DNA of 64,000 nucleotides from Litomosoides sigmodontis (taxonomy: Eukaryota > Nematoda > Chromadorea > Rhabditida > Onchocercidae): assembly GCA_963070105.1 (NCBI GenBank), contig OY718806.1, positions 9,195,365 to 9,259,364 on the forward strand, in the 5' to 3' direction. Position 1 is the first letter of the stretch; every line of letters begins with the position of its first letter. The notes under the pieces were generated by a model that was not told the origin of the DNA, made no database searches, and worked only from the letters and a program-made list of their open reading frames with translations. Both the position numbers and the translations under genes were made by a program. Below are positions 31,154-44,305 of the stretch, piece after piece.

Positions 31154-33138
31154 CTTCCCTGTGTTTCTCTTTCTCTCTTTCGCTCTCTTTCTTGCTTTCT
31201 TCTTCTTTCTTCCTCTCTCTTTCTGTCGTTGTTTAAATAAATTTTTAAAACTAAAATTTGAAATATTTTATGAAACATTTGTTCATCTGTTAATGTTTCA
31301 CTTTCAAAATGGAATAAATAGCAATTGGTAAATGTGTACTATATGGATGGATGGAAGCGAGCAAATTTGATCGAAAAGAGAAATTATTAACGAATAGATT
31401 AGAAAAAAAAAATGAAAATGAAACAAAAAAGTTAGGAAGATATTTAGTGGCTTATTTATAGCTATCAATCAAATTCATTTTCTGTTTGTTGAAAAAAAAA
31501 TAAATGCTTCTTGCAGCTCATACCCTGAAAGATGTGAGTGATGTGATGTAATTAATTTGCAAAAGGAAAATTTTTATGAAATAAAAAAAAAAGAAATAAT
31601 ACATTTTTAAGAATAGGAAAAAATTTTTTTGAAAATCTAATTAGTTAAATTCTCAATATTCGTTTCCGCTTGTTTTTTTCTCCTCCCCCTCTCTCCCCCT
31701 CCCATCGCCCCCTGTTCTATTAACAGCTATCATTTTTATTGTACACTTGAGACAATAAATTGTAGTGATAATAATTGCAGCATAATTATTTAGGATTAAT
31801 TAATCAATCGACAGAAACATTTCCTAATTGTTCATTTTACAAATAAGCTGTGGAAATTTCTGTTTAAATATTAGTAAAATAAATTTATAATATAAAATGA
31901 AATATGACAATTGAGCAATTAACACAGAATGGAAAATGGAAGAGGAAGAAGAGAGGGAAGGAAAAATTTTGAACGAGAAAAGAGATTTTATCCAAAAATG
32001 GAAATAAGCGATGTTTTTTTTATAACTTTTTCCCAACTAACTATTATCATCGTTTTCAGACAAAAAAAAAAAATGTTTTTTCTTCTTCTTCTTCCCTCTC
32101 TCTCTCTCTCTCTCCCCCCCCCTCTCTAAACTACTTGTCCGCTTCATTCATTGAAAAATAACTAACTGCATGAATGAAAAGGGAAAAAAGTGAAATGGCA
32201 TAATTTTATTACATATTTTTTTAATTTATTGAACCAATTCAATAATCATAAATGTTTTCAACGATAAGTAAAGGGAGGAAAACGTGAAATTATATCATTT
32301 ACTGTTATGTAGCGAAAAAAAACGACGTAATTCATAGGTAATGATTTGGAACGCAAATTTTAGTGCTAATTAAATACGGAATAAAATGCTAGAAGTAAGT
32401 GTAATATATAATTTAAAAAATGTTTGAAAACAAAAAGCACCACACAAATTACTCGTTCAATTAAACTGTAACAAAAATAACTGGTAAGGATTTTAAAAAA
32501 AAAATAAGGATGAAAAGAAACGCACCAATAACTAATGCACTGCATTAGCACGTATTTATTACATTAAAAAAAAAATGGTGAAAAATTTTTAAATATTTTA
32601 GCAAAAACTACTTTCGCCAACGATAGATTAATTGAGTGATAAATGAGGAGAATGCAAAGAGTGATAATCAAATAATTACTTTTTTATGCATTAATTGCTT
32701 GTTGTAAAATTAAAAAAAAAAAAAAGTTAAAAAATTTGCTAATTGTTTATTTTTTGACAACAAAACAAAAGCAACAACAACAACAACAAACTATAGATGT
32801 TAGGGGAGGAAAAAAAAGAAAAAGAAACATATATTGCTAATGCTCTCTATTGCTTATAATTAACTTTAATACAAGCAACATTATCATTATTATCACCACC
32901 ATTATCATTACTATCAGCGACAACAGCAAAAACAAACAACAACAACATTGCTACTTTCATCATTATACGCTGAAATAATTTTGCTTAGGCTTTCTAGCAA
33001 CAGCTGATAAGCGGAGAAAAAAAAAAACCTAACGGACGAGTAACTGGCTACTTCGCTTACAACATTTCAACAATTTTTATTTTCAACATTTCACCACTTT
33101 CTCTCCTCCGTCCTTTCACTCTCTCACTCTTACCAACT

Positions 33139-33180
33139 CCGTGTGTGTGTCTGTCTGTGTGTGTGTGTTGTGTGTGTGTG

Positions 33181-33235
<55 letters not shown>

Positions 33236-33254
33236 GTGTGTGTGTGTGTGTGTG
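33139..33254. repeat. (TG)n microsatellite, ~115 bp
   Basis: TG dinucleotides with a few CTG/CG interruptions. Alternating purine-pyrimidine DNA of this length can adopt left-handed structure. Confidence 0.95.
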
Positions 33255-33321
33255 GAATTCGTTCAGATAAATTTAAAATTAGCACAAAGGACAAATCATT
33301 TTGCCAAATTTTAAATTGATC

Positions 33322-33364
<43 letters not shown>

Positions 33365-35050
33365 AAAGGAAAGAAAGCAATATGTTGTCTACTTTTTGTT
33401 TTTATCTCTCTCTCTTTTCGTTTCCCTCCCCCTCTCTCTCTCTCTCTGTTACTGATTTTAGTAAAATTTACCATATAATAAGTTTGATTTTTTTTTTGGA
33501 ACTATTTCATTTTTTTTGCATTTAATTTATTTGTTAGTAATCTTTCTTTTATATTATTAATTTCTGATGACTAATGCTTAATTGAAAAAGAAAAAGATAA
33601 CTGTAATGTTTGCACTAATAGATTAAGAAAAAAAAATGCATAAATTGAAAATGTTGAAACGAAGTAAAATGAATATGAATGAATGAATAGCGAATGTTGA
33701 AGAAAGTTGTAGTAATGGATGCTATAGATTTAGCGTAATTTATTCGCAAAATATGATTGAATAATTGCGTGTTTTTTTTTTAAATTTGTTAAAAGAGTAA
33801 AAATTTGAAAAAAATAAATGAACGTAAGTTTGTGGAATAAATAAAATTGAACTGAGCATAAACTGACAAATGAATGAGTAAAAGATGAAAAGATGAAGGA
33901 GAAGAAGAAGAAGAAGCAAATGGCATTAGTTGCACTTTAAACTGTTTTCCATCGTTGAGCTTATCAAGTGCCATGAAAGCGTATTGAAAAAAAGTTTATT
34001 TTTTCTATTCCCACTTCACACAATTATATTTCATTTTAAACTCACAATTTTTAATCACTGAAATTTCATGTAAGAGCGAAAGGAATGAGTGGAGTGTAGG
34101 CGTAATTAATTCTCATTCAATTAATTATTCGTCTATTGCATGAAAAAGCTAGTTTAATCAACGATTTCTGAAATGAGTAAAAAAGCAGATCGAAATGGGT
34201 AAAGTAATAAAGCATTCTGCTCAATTATCCACCATAAGTATGGTATCATTGAAATTTAATTTTATGCATGAAGACGACTGACAAAATTTTTTTTTTTTTG
34301 CATTTCACTTAAAATACAAATGATACTTCGATTCTTACAATCTCAATAATTTAAGTGCTCTATTGTAAAATAAATTTAGCGATAATGTTAAGCAGTGAGA
34401 GTAAGATGTAAAGAAATATTGATAGTTAGATTTCTTTCAAATATCTTAAATACCATAAATTTGTGGTGTAATATTGTGAAATGTGTGGGAGAAAGTAAAA
34501 ATGTGTGTGAAACAGCATCACACTATCAATGCTGCAACTAATTTCACATCTCAAAAAAAGTTGAAAAGTTAAATTTTTCATCTTTTTCTTTCAAGTTTTT
34601 CCAAAATTAGATTAAACGAGGAGGAGGAGGAGAGGGGTAAAATTTTTTGATAAAATTTAAAAAAAATAATACAATTTGATCAAAGATGTCATATAGATTT
34701 GAGCATTGCAAAACAACTTGCTTTTCCATTTGTTTCTCGTTTACTTGTATGAGAAATTGCAAGTTACGTTTGCAGTAAAGCCAAAAGCAAAAGACTTCTA
34801 AACCTTTTTACTTCCAAAAAAATGATCAGTTGCTTGAAACTATCAACCAACCGCTCCACCACAAAACGAAACAGATCATCCGTCAACGGCACGGATACTC
34901 ACTCCAGCTCCGTCCTAAGCCATTTCAGAATTCTGTTGTTTGACGCTGGGCATATTTTGCATATTTATTAAGCGGAAAATCTTTAATTTTATGGAAATAT
35001 AGAATTCAGTGGGATTCGAATGTGGTACGTGCCTAACTTACCAATGCAAC

Positions 35051-35059
35051 TTTTTTCAG
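35051..35059 (+). promoter_or_regulatory. candidate spliced-leader acceptor of the helicase gene
   Basis: TTTTTTCAG lies four bases before the ATG chosen for the helicase. In nematodes such a site directly upstream of a start codon is the usual signature of SL trans-splicing. This supports the start at 35064. Confidence 0.5.
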
Positions 35060-35063
35060 CCTG

Positions 35064-38000
35064 ATGGACGATGTTTCGGCATGCTGTATTTCGGTTGGAA
35101 ATGTGTTTGTTTTCGAAATGTTCTAGCAGTTTCGATAATTTGATTCAGAATACTAACTTGACTAGCCGCTGCATCCTTCATCAAAATTTTGTAAAACGGA
35201 AACACATAGGGTATTGATCTTTTGCTAAACAGAGAAATTTACATCACGCGTAAACCGGAAATGTAGAACCTTCCGGCTCAACATTTCTCTTCACATATTT
35301 TTCAGTTTCTGTTCGATCTAAATTGCAAATATTGTTGCCCTATTGAAGTTTCAAACTTTTTAATTAATAGAGGCATCCGAAAATTTATATCCAACTACTA
35401 TTTTTTCCAGTAATCCGGGATGCTGCAGAAAACCACAAAAGCATACAAAAAATGTCGCTTTACATTCAGACTTTCACGAAAAGATTAATCGGTGGAAGGA
35501 ATTACTGAGAAATGAAGTTGCCTCCGGTGTGAAAGAAATTAGGTGCTTTCCATCTGTTCATTTTTTTCTAGTTTTCATCATGGATGGTTAGCTATTTTCC
35601 GGATTTGTGTTCAAGTTGTTTTGAAACTTTCATTTTATAGGGATCTTTTGCTGAATCCATCAGTTGATGAATTGGAACAACTTGGCCAAATTTCGGGTGC
35701 GCTTCGTTTCCGAACTCAGTATTTACATGCATTGCACGGACGTGTTATCGTCTTAAACCAAATTAATGGAGCAGGACAGAAAGCCACAAAAAAAAACTTT
35801 CGTCCAGGTTTACTTTTGTCTAGTTTCAAATTTCACATTCCTTAGCCACTTCGAAGTTGTTTTGCAAGTTGTTTTGAAAATTGAAAATGAAGTTTGGAAA
35901 TTTTTAAGAAATATTTAGATCTAATTTGTAGGCACGCCTGTGTTGTTGTGCCGAATTCCAGAACTTACAAGCGTTGGCGATTGCATTGTAATATCGTGCT
36001 CCGAAAACGAAATGAGCTTGAAGACGAAAGCAAAAAAAGAAATGAATATCGGTCCTTCTGATGAGTTTGTATTGATACCATCTGTTGGCTTAGGATACCT
36101 GATAGCTTTAGATGAATTTTTGGTAAGTCTTTGGCCCAGAAGACTAGATTTTTTATCATGTTAAGGAACTTAAAAGATTAAAGTCATGCTAAAAAGATTT
36201 ATTTCCTCAATAAATTGTATTGGTTCGGCATCATAATTACTCATATCATTACAATTAGATCATTGTTTCATAATCAATAATAATAGTGGTAAACTCTGGT
36301 TGTCCTGTAATTCGTCGTAACACTTGGGAATGCAGAGTACCTTGTATAATTTTACCGGATATGAAATATAGGTGCTTAATTGTCGGTTTTGAAATTTTTC
36401 CTGATTTAGGGATTGAAATGGCGAGATTTCCCAGGTGAAAAACTGGTCCATTATGTTCACTGTAATGTACCTTTACCGACTCCAAGACCAGGTAATTTAG
36501 TTATGTTTTCGTACCTTTTTCCTTTAATTTGACTATTGCATTTCTAGAATCCTAGATGTCCAGTGTTTTCTGGAAGTTGCCAGAATGAAGAGCACGTAGG
36601 CATTTTAGCATTCGCTGAGGATAAAAATTTGTTGATTCAAACGTGCTGTACAAGAGAGGAAGAACATACATCAGATGATGAAATGTTTATGTTAATTTTT
36701 AATTTAAAAGATTCGGCTTTTACAAAAGAAGTTTGTAAGCAAAACAGTAATACGCCTAATCTAATGATCGAATCAGTTATGGTGGTATAGGAATCTCTTT
36801 TTTTCTTTAACATTAATAAAACGTGAAAAATAATAGTAGTGACACTACGAAAGCGTGGAAAAATAATATTAGTGACATCTTGTTTAGATGAAATTTCGAA
36901 AAAGACGTCTGGGCTCAATGAGGACCAAAAACACGCTGTAGCTGCTGCATTAAACAAAAGTCGACCAATTGTGACCATTTGTGGTCCACCTGGTACTGGG
37001 AAGACAGCTGTTATTGCGGAAATTGTGACGGAAGCCGTCAGTAGGAAGCAAAAGGTATATTTTAATAATTTGATTCTTAAGTGCTTTCTAAAAAGAGAGT
37101 AGTTACTTGGGCTATTCACTTCCTTTTTACTTTGAACCTACCTCAAAACAACTCTTGCTACGAAATTTCCTTAGATTTTCCCCTTGTTTTCTTTGAAAGC
37201 AGATTTATCTTGTGGCTTTTTTTTGGGGGGGGGGGGGGGGGGAATCAAACTGAAATGGAGGAAACTTAGGATTTTTCGGTTGAATTAGATATTTGGAACA
37301 ACAATACTTTTGATTGATTCATACTCACTTACAAATGATGACTAATCTATTGTGCCTAATTTAAAATTCACGTAGTTGTATATTGATTAAATAAGGAAGG
37401 CCATTTCTGCGGGTTTCTTCATTTCGTGGGCTACTTTTGATTTGTAATCGTTAAGAAAATGTATTTCGTATTTAATGAATTCAATTGTTGCTATGTCCTA
37501 TCCATCGTAATTCGTCGTTGAGAGATGAATTCAGCTTCCGTTTTTTGTTATTGTAATTTCAAATATGATAGAATTTGCCGTGTTTTGCTTCGATTTACAG
37601 GTGCTTATTTGTGCCCCTTCAAATGTTGCAGTAAACAATATTGTGAATCGATTAAAGAATTTGTCTGGGATGTGTGCATTGGGGTTTAATTCAGAGTTGT
37701 CATTGGCAAATGAATTAGAGCAACATCACAAATTCGTTGATATTCAATGTACCTTGAAAAAATTGGTATGATTTTGTAAGCTTATTCTGTTAACCGTAGT
37801 CAAAAAATAAGTTGAATAAAATTCATATAAGCTCATAAATAAAGCTCATAAAAGAGCATTGCAGCGAAAAATGACTGTTGGTCAAAAACGATCAAACAGT
37901 TGGAACTGATAATTGATTACTACTATGAGAAATGATAATGAGGCAGTTACATTAAATTTCCATTTTTATTGATTTTTTGGTTTTCTCTTCTTTAAAGTAA

Positions 38001-40352
38001 TAGATCTTAAAAATATGATTTTGAATTTTATAGGATTCAGAAGAAGACAATGGAATATCCGGGAACAGTCGTAATGAAAATAAAAAAGCTTGGAACGATG
38101 CCAGTAAAATGCTGTGGGAACTGAAAGAGGTACGGATGTTGGATCTTTTTTCTTCCTATACTTGTTAGATTTTGGATGTTCAATAGATTCTGAGATATGC
38201 AAGGTCAGAGTAGAAATTTTACTTTTTGTTATAAACAGTGAGTTGTGGGTGTTTTATTGAAATGCTATTTTATGACCTTCATTCTTGGCATCTCGGTCTA
38301 TGGAAATATTGTAGAATTTAGGCTCATGTGCTTGGGAAATTTGGGAATCTTTAAAACTAACTGCCTTTAATTTCAATAACTTATGATTTTTAGAATTTTT
38401 CAGAGCATTGTCAGTTGTAAACAAGTGATTATATGCACATTAACAAATAGCTCATTACGATTCCTTCGTGAGCAAGGTTTTCAACCGAATTTAACTATAA
38501 TAGATGAAGCTGCGCAAGCTTTGGAATGTGTTGCATGGTATTCGTTGCTTTTATCTCGAAGGGCTGTAATTGTTGGTGATCCATGGCAGTTACCACCGAT
38601 TTTGAAAGCAACACGGTAAAATTCGATCCTTAGTCCAACTTCGAATCTTTCAAATCATTGGTGGTAGAGCTGGCATAGATCTCGTCAAGTGAAATTCTTT
38701 CGTGAAATCAGAACAGTTTTTCTTACGGTCTAATTCAGGAATTTATCAAATAAAGCTGACCTTAAGGAATGCAATCCAATCCATCAAAACATTGTCAAAA
38801 ATACAGCTTAGCTTGGTTTTTCTCTTGTAATTTATAATTCAGCTTTATCGTTGTCTTATTCGGAGATAATTTTTTCTTAAAGAATTTCGAGGATTTTAAG
38901 GTTATCGAAAGTGGATGATATTAACAACACATTAATGGATACTTTATCCAAGAGATTTGGTGAAGCAAATTCATTCATGTTAACAGAGCAATATCGTATG
39001 AATAAAAAAATTATGGAGTTAGTTTCATATTTATTTAGAAAGAGTAATTGTGGTTTCTAATAATAAGAATTTGCTCTTTTGAACACTTAAAAATAAATTC
39101 GCTTTTTCAGATGGCCTTCTTTATTCTTTTACAAGTCGCAATTGCGTCCGAACGAACATATCGCTGATCAACTTTTGAGGTATATCATTTCTCTTACACT
39201 TACTCCATTGTTTTGTCAAAAACCATGATTTATCTTTAGCTAGATTACAAAAAAAATCGATCAATTAACCTAATTTCCATATAACAACTTTTACATTGAG
39301 TTCGAAACTCAGGTTTTTGAAATTGCTAGTAAGAAACTCTAAAATATGTTTGTTAATGTGCTTCAGTGATATAAGCAAAGTGCCTAAAGGAACTTTATTC
39401 GATGAACCTATGTTATTCGTTGACACAAGCCATGATAAATCGACAAAAAGTAAAGAAAAGATATATCGATACTCATACGCAAACGAGTGTAAATTTTTTG
39501 AAAATTTACTTTTAAAGACATTTTTGGACAACCGAAAAAAAACATGTCTTTGTGGATGTTCCGGAAGGAATTTAAATCTTCATTTGTAGTGGAAGCGAAA
39601 TTGATCATCAAATACGTTAATGCATTGAGCATGTTTGGTGTGCAAGAGGAAGATATTGGTATCATAGCACCATATACAGCACAGGTATGACTGGAAATAT
39701 TGTGGGATGATTATGTAACGCTTCTTTTACATAATACGAATAAATTGACTTATTTCTTATCTGGATAGCTTTCGTTTCATAGAGAAAGCTATGTAAAAAA
39801 AAATGTGACAGTTCATTTTAGGTGGATATGTTGAAGAAGTCATTAAAAACTAGTAGTAGGGTGAACAGCGTGGATGCCTTTCAAGGTCAGGAATGTGAAG
39901 TAGTCGTTATGTCACTGGTTAGGAATAATAGCGACGGTACTGTTTCCTTTACATGCGATTTAAACTTAATTTGAAGATTATTTCCAATAAGGAACTCGAA
40001 TTTCCCTTTCACTTGCATTCAAACATTCTTTCTATTTTTCATATCCTCTGTCAGTTTTCTTTAAATAAAACTAGGGTATCTTTTTACAGGTCGAATTGGA
40101 TTTCTGAAAGATGAACGGCGCTTCAATGTTGCTGTGACAAGAGCCCGCCGGCAGTTTGTTTTGATGGGTAATGTAGCAATGATGAGGCATGCAAAGCACT
40201 TGCAGTCCCTTATCGAATATATGCAAAGTCATGGCAAGATCATTAAACAAGAAGAGTTGATTGAATGCCTTGCTACCAGTAAGCATTCGAAAAAAATTCA
40301 AAAGCAACTGTTACCGAAGTCGAGGCCGATATCTGTTCAGGATGTTCCGTGA
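35064..40352 (+). CDS. superfamily 1 helicase, IGHMBP2/SMUBP-2-like (UPF1 clade)
   Basis: Sixteen exons join to 754 residues plus stop: 35064-35104, 35411-35542, 35641-35807, 35932-36122, 36435-36491, 36548-36734, 36837-37054, 37601-37765, 38034-38129, 38404-38615, 38883-39017, 39111-39179, 39367-39488, 39590-39684, 39822-39936, 40090-40352. Helicase motifs run in order: Walker A GPPGTGKT (about residues 308-315), APSNVAVNN (Ia), the DEAA box (about 452-455), GDPWQLPP (III), EQYRMNK (IV), VDAFQGQE (V), VAVTRARRQ (VI). An N-terminal region matching the family's beta-barrel/stalk part precedes them. The family unwinds RNA and DNA 5'-3' with ATP. Human IGHMBP2 is ~990 residues with C-terminal R3H and AN1 domains; here only ~50 residues follow motif VI, so both are missing. 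Exon 1 and the exon at 36435 are the least certain joins. An 18-G run lies in the intron after 37054. The gene is convergent with the RING-finger gene. Confidence 0.88.
37225..37242 (+). repeat. G18 homopolymer
   Basis: Eighteen consecutive G residues directly after a T run, inside a helicase intron. Strongly out of character for this AT-rich sequence and a potential quadruplex former on the coding strand. Confidence 0.9.
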
Positions 40353-40556
40353 AGTCCGAGAACCAGGGAATGGAACACTTATGAAGCTGAAAATTCGCTA
40401 ATGCTAATTGTTCGACAGCGCTTTTTTGCTTCTGGGATTTCCAAACTCGGTTAGTTGCATCTGTAGTGCAACATGATATTCCTATTTCTGTATTTACCAT
40501 AGTCATTGTTGTCAGAAATGACTATTAGTGGCACTCGTTCAGGAAAAGCTAAAAAG

Positions 40557-40562
40557 TTTATT
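40557..40562 (-). terminator. candidate polyadenylation signal of the RING-finger gene
   Basis: AATAAA on the minus strand, about 350 bp after the RING-finger gene's stop at 40912. It lies within the presumed 3' UTR of the convergent helicase. Confidence 0.45.
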
Positions 40563-40582
40563 TAAGCCATAAAAGTCAGAGT

Positions 40583-40588
40583 AATAAA
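40583..40588 (+). terminator. candidate polyadenylation signal of the helicase gene
   Basis: AATAAA on the plus strand, about 230 bp after the helicase stop at 40352. The two convergent genes therefore probably have overlapping 3' UTRs. Confidence 0.5.
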
Positions 40589-40911
40589 CGTTTAATAGTG
40601 CACCTTTTTATCAATTGCGGCATATCACAAAGGGAGGGAAACAAAAAAAAAGCACATATAGGAATACAATTTTAGCGTAAGTGCAATTCCAATCATTTAC
40701 ATAAATGCATCACTTAGTAGGACCATTGAAATTGTTTGCTGAGAAAGAACGTCATTGAGATAAGGGGAAAAAATGAAAAGACGAAATGACAATTATGATT
40801 TAGCAGCATTACAGCAACATAGGAAGCCACATACATAAAAAACGTGTGAAGAGTGAAATGAAGGCATGAAAGGACTGCTTTAATGAATTTCAACAACAAG
40901 AATTAGAGCTA

Positions 40912-43900
40912 TTAATCCATTTCTGTGGCAACGTCATCGGAATTTTTGGCAACCTCAGTCGACACATTTTCTTGAGCAGCAACATTTTCAATGGATTCTT
41001 TTCGGTTATACCATGGTGACATAGTCCGCTGTTTTTGGTAACGTCGACAGTGGGAGGAAACCGACGATGTAATATCAGATGGAGAATCTGGACAACAACT
41101 TGTCGAACAGCCGTTTGACGTCTCCTCATCCTGAAGTTTCGGAATTCTGATATTAAAAAGAGAAACGAAAATATCGGAGATATCTTGTAGGACTGGAAGT
41201 TTGAAGTTGGGCAGTATCTCAGCTTTCAGGTTTTCAGTGATGGATGGGGATAGCAGGCAACCCATTCCACGGAAAAAATCAGATTTATTTGAAAATTAGC
41301 TGGTTTACATTTTTGAATTCAGCGGCTGACTTCATTTCAATGCAAACAGTATTATCCTTCTTGTTTCGACTCTGGTTGTTCAACGTAAGCACCTGAAATG
41401 AAAAAAAGTGATTTGTTGGAACATATTTTCTGTAATTCATATATCTCTAGAAAACTTTTTTGATCAGTATTCGTCTATGAAAAAGTTAATGTTCCGTTCA
41501 AGTATCTGATTTTAGATGCTTACTGTGTGCGTAGTAAACATCTAGAATACCAGTAACCAAAATTCTTGAGAATTTAAGGATAAAAACAAATTGTAACCTG
41601 TTGTATAGCAATTGAAGGTCGTGAAGAGCGTCTTGTGACTTTTGAATTAAAGGATGTAGAAACTTCATGCGGAGAGTCGATATTGTAGCCAAGTGGAGCA
41701 GTTGGTACTATACAGGATTGTATGTGGCTGATCGGTCCATTCAACGCTTCTACTAACGTCATTGTTTCATATCTCAAAGGACGGTAGGTTAGCATTTATA
41801 ATTCTTGAAGATTTCTCCTACTGGTCTGGAATAGATTCGAAATAGGAAGTTTCTAAAGGAGAACAACCACGACTTAGCGTCAATATATAGAACTTTTTTT
41901 TAAGTGGCAGTAGGTAAACATGCAATATTTAATTAGTACCTAGTTTGTGAACGAGTTTGTTGCGAAGATGGTGACTGATCGGTTATTGAAACGGTACTGA
42001 CAACCCGCATTGTCTTCAGCTGTAGTAGTGCACGGAATGGAGAACGACAAATAGGACAATTATTTAACTGAAATTTAATGTTACAGATTCAGTGAGATTC
42101 GTCAACCAAGCTAGACATAAGATCCATAGTAAGTTTCAAGTATGGGAATACAAAAAAAGTTTTCTAGAAGCTCTTTTCAGGAGACTCAGATATAATTAGA
42201 ATTGCAAGAGATGTCTGAGTCATTTTTTCCATTAAGAATTGATGAAAACATTTTTAAGAGAACCAAAAGAGAAACGCACCTTATACCTCAGTGTTTCCGC
42301 GCACCCATTACAAATACATAGATGTCTACACGGAAGTATAACAGTGTCACGAATATCGGACATACAAATGATGCATTCGGATCCATTTTCATCACCAAGA
42401 TCGTGTTCTTTATTCTCAATTCCGTAAATTTCTTGCAACAAATATACCACGCCATCCGCTACCTACAAATTGGCTTTATTCGAGCATTTCAATATTGAAC
42501 TGAGGCTATGATGTAAAAAAACTGACTCTATTCCAAAGCGACATAGTAACCTTGTCCGAGCAATTGAATAATGTCATAATATAAAGAAGCATATTCTTCA
42601 AGATTTGAGGAGATAAAGATTAAGAGACAACTGAATAGTTAGTCTCCAATCATCAGATGGTTAATAAATACTTGATGCTCATTCGAGCAATAGATTTTCA
42701 TCTGTAAATGCGGTAAGCGAGACAGTCCTACCTAATATAATAAACTTAATTTACAAAATTGTAGAGATGTATTGGGCAAAACCCAGAATGAAGCACTCAC
42801 AAGTTTTTGTTTGAGCGCTTTCACAACAAAAGTCGCGCACTGATCGGTTGCATGTTCGATGCTAGCCATTGTTGATTGCATCTGCTCGATACCACAATCA
42901 ACGGCACGAATCTCAATAACAACCGGAAAATAGGAACCGCTATCGTAATGCATCTGAAAAATTCAAATATCATGATGCAACTGTATTCCTTTGTAACTGC
43001 TGTATCAGGAAAGGAAACGATGTGTATTTAGAGTTATGGATATCAGTTACACTTTTATTCATGAAGAGATTCCAAAGCTCCAAATGATTTATAATAACAT
43101 ATGTGTTTAGTACAAAAACAAAACACGCACAGAACTAAGGTCATATACACTAGTGTCCATTATAAATTTGTTGAAATGTTGTTCCGCACCAACATCAAAA
43201 AAATACTGCTCAGATGATTTGAGCTGAGGATACTTGTATATAAATCTGAAAGCAAATACGTTAGAAATTAACAGCATTAAATGCAATTTAACTCTTCTTA
43301 ATATTATTTCTTATCTGCAACAACAATGGCATTTATAGTAAAATTATAATTGGAAAAATTATAACTTGTAATAAACAGCACATATTGTAATATTATTCTA
43401 CACGGCCTAAAGATACTAAAAAGCACTTTTCAAGGCGGACATTAACGACGTATGCAGGTATTACCTATGGGGAACCGATAAGATGTTCTGCAAATAAAAT
43501 ACTCTTAAAGCGTAGCAAAACTTCAACCAGTTTTAGGGAACACATACTGTATACGTCCATCGTTAACAAATTCTTTTGCAAAGAAGTGGATTTGTATATA
43601 ACAGGCACTGTCGCAGTCGAAATAGAATTCCAAGCAGAACGAATTCTTGGTATTCTCGGATCCCTCGTTTTTACTTCTAGTAAAAAAATATAATTCCAAA
43701 AGCAGTAACACTTTCCAAATTTCTGGAATTGACAACGACTTCCTGATATTTTCGTAAAAAAAATATAAGGAGTTCACAGTTTATCTGCTCATTTTTCCGG
43801 TTAATCCTGATCAGTTGTTTCATTACTTTTCCTGCAGAAAATCGTTGTCAATTCATGCAGAAATTTGCACATGCAATGATGTGGTAAATAGCTCTCAGGT

Positions 43901-44305
43901 AGTGATGTCTAATTTCGAGCCTCCAATAGAATTTTCTGTTGACATCATAAACGAAATTTAACTATAAGGCACTTTATTCACTTACTTTGTTAGTTTTAGG
44001 GAATCGCGACGAAGATTGATTAAAGCATTTAAAGTCCTCACCGGATCGTTTACTGGTTGGCTCGAGTATGGAAACTAAAGAACAAAGTAAAGTTACACAG
44101 TGCCCCTAGACAGGAAAATACAAAGAACTTCAATAAAAAGTCAGGAAAGCATTTTAGCCGAGTTCACATTTCTATTAAACAAGTACCTGCACTGATCTGT
44201 TGCCAAGCATATCTAAATCTGCATTCTCGCCAAATAAAAAGGCTTCTGGTTTTGCCAAATCATATCGTTCACCGCCCAATAAGAAGTATGAACCAAAAAA
44301 GGCTC
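40912..44305 (-). CDS. mahogunin-type RING finger E3 ubiquitin ligase (MGRN1/RNF157 family), first exon not found
   Basis: Ten phase-compatible exons, 5' to 3': 44305-44187, 44074-43986, 43676-43548, 43245-43131, 42953-42801, 42462-42280, 42067-41940, 41772-41598, 41392-41309, 41130-40912. The conserved mahogunin N-terminal domain is clear (FLLGGERYDLAKPEAFLFGE; VRTLNALINLRRDSLKL; FVVKALKQKL; GVVYLLQEIYGIENK). A C-terminal RING follows: CIICMSDIRDTVILPCRHLCIC plus CPIC in the next exon, with zinc ligands in the family's order. After the RING come the family element ETMTLVEALNGP and an acidic/serine-rich tail including KESIENVAA. The family ubiquitinates trafficking and receptor substrates. 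The first exon read here starts at phase 1, so an upstream exon with the start (in relatives a myristoylated MGS... sequence) is required. I could not find it between here and the inverted repeat at 45391. Confidence 0.9.

Larger units (their letters stand above)
31154..35063. other. repeat-rich intergenic region
   Basis: No supported exon. It holds CT-rich tracts (32085-32125), a long (TG)n tract (33139-33254), and (GA)n at 33325-33360 followed by another CT run. Open frames here (poly-His/Thr, poly-Leu/Ser) are repeat artefacts. The helicase promoter should lie at the right end. Confidence 0.55.

Noticed and set aside
33130..33474. 114-codon minus-strand frame with Thr-His repeats
   Set aside because: Translation of the (TG)n and (GA)n microsatellites.
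36255..36485. Minus-strand 76-codon frame with plausible composition inside the helicase gene
   Set aside because: It is antisense to a helicase intron and exon. The plus-strand exon at 36435-36491 has a TTTCCCAG acceptor and keeps phase into the next exon.
36410..36491. Alternative plus-strand helicase exon starting GLKWRDFPGE after a GATTTAG acceptor
   Set aside because: It ends in phase 1 and every available next acceptor then gives a stop codon. The shorter exon at 36435 keeps the frame.
39489..39589. Read-through of the helicase exon beyond 39488
   Set aside because: It stays open for 33 codons, but splicing at T|GTAAAT to TTTGTAG| gives the family-like NELEAKLIIKYV join and correct phase.
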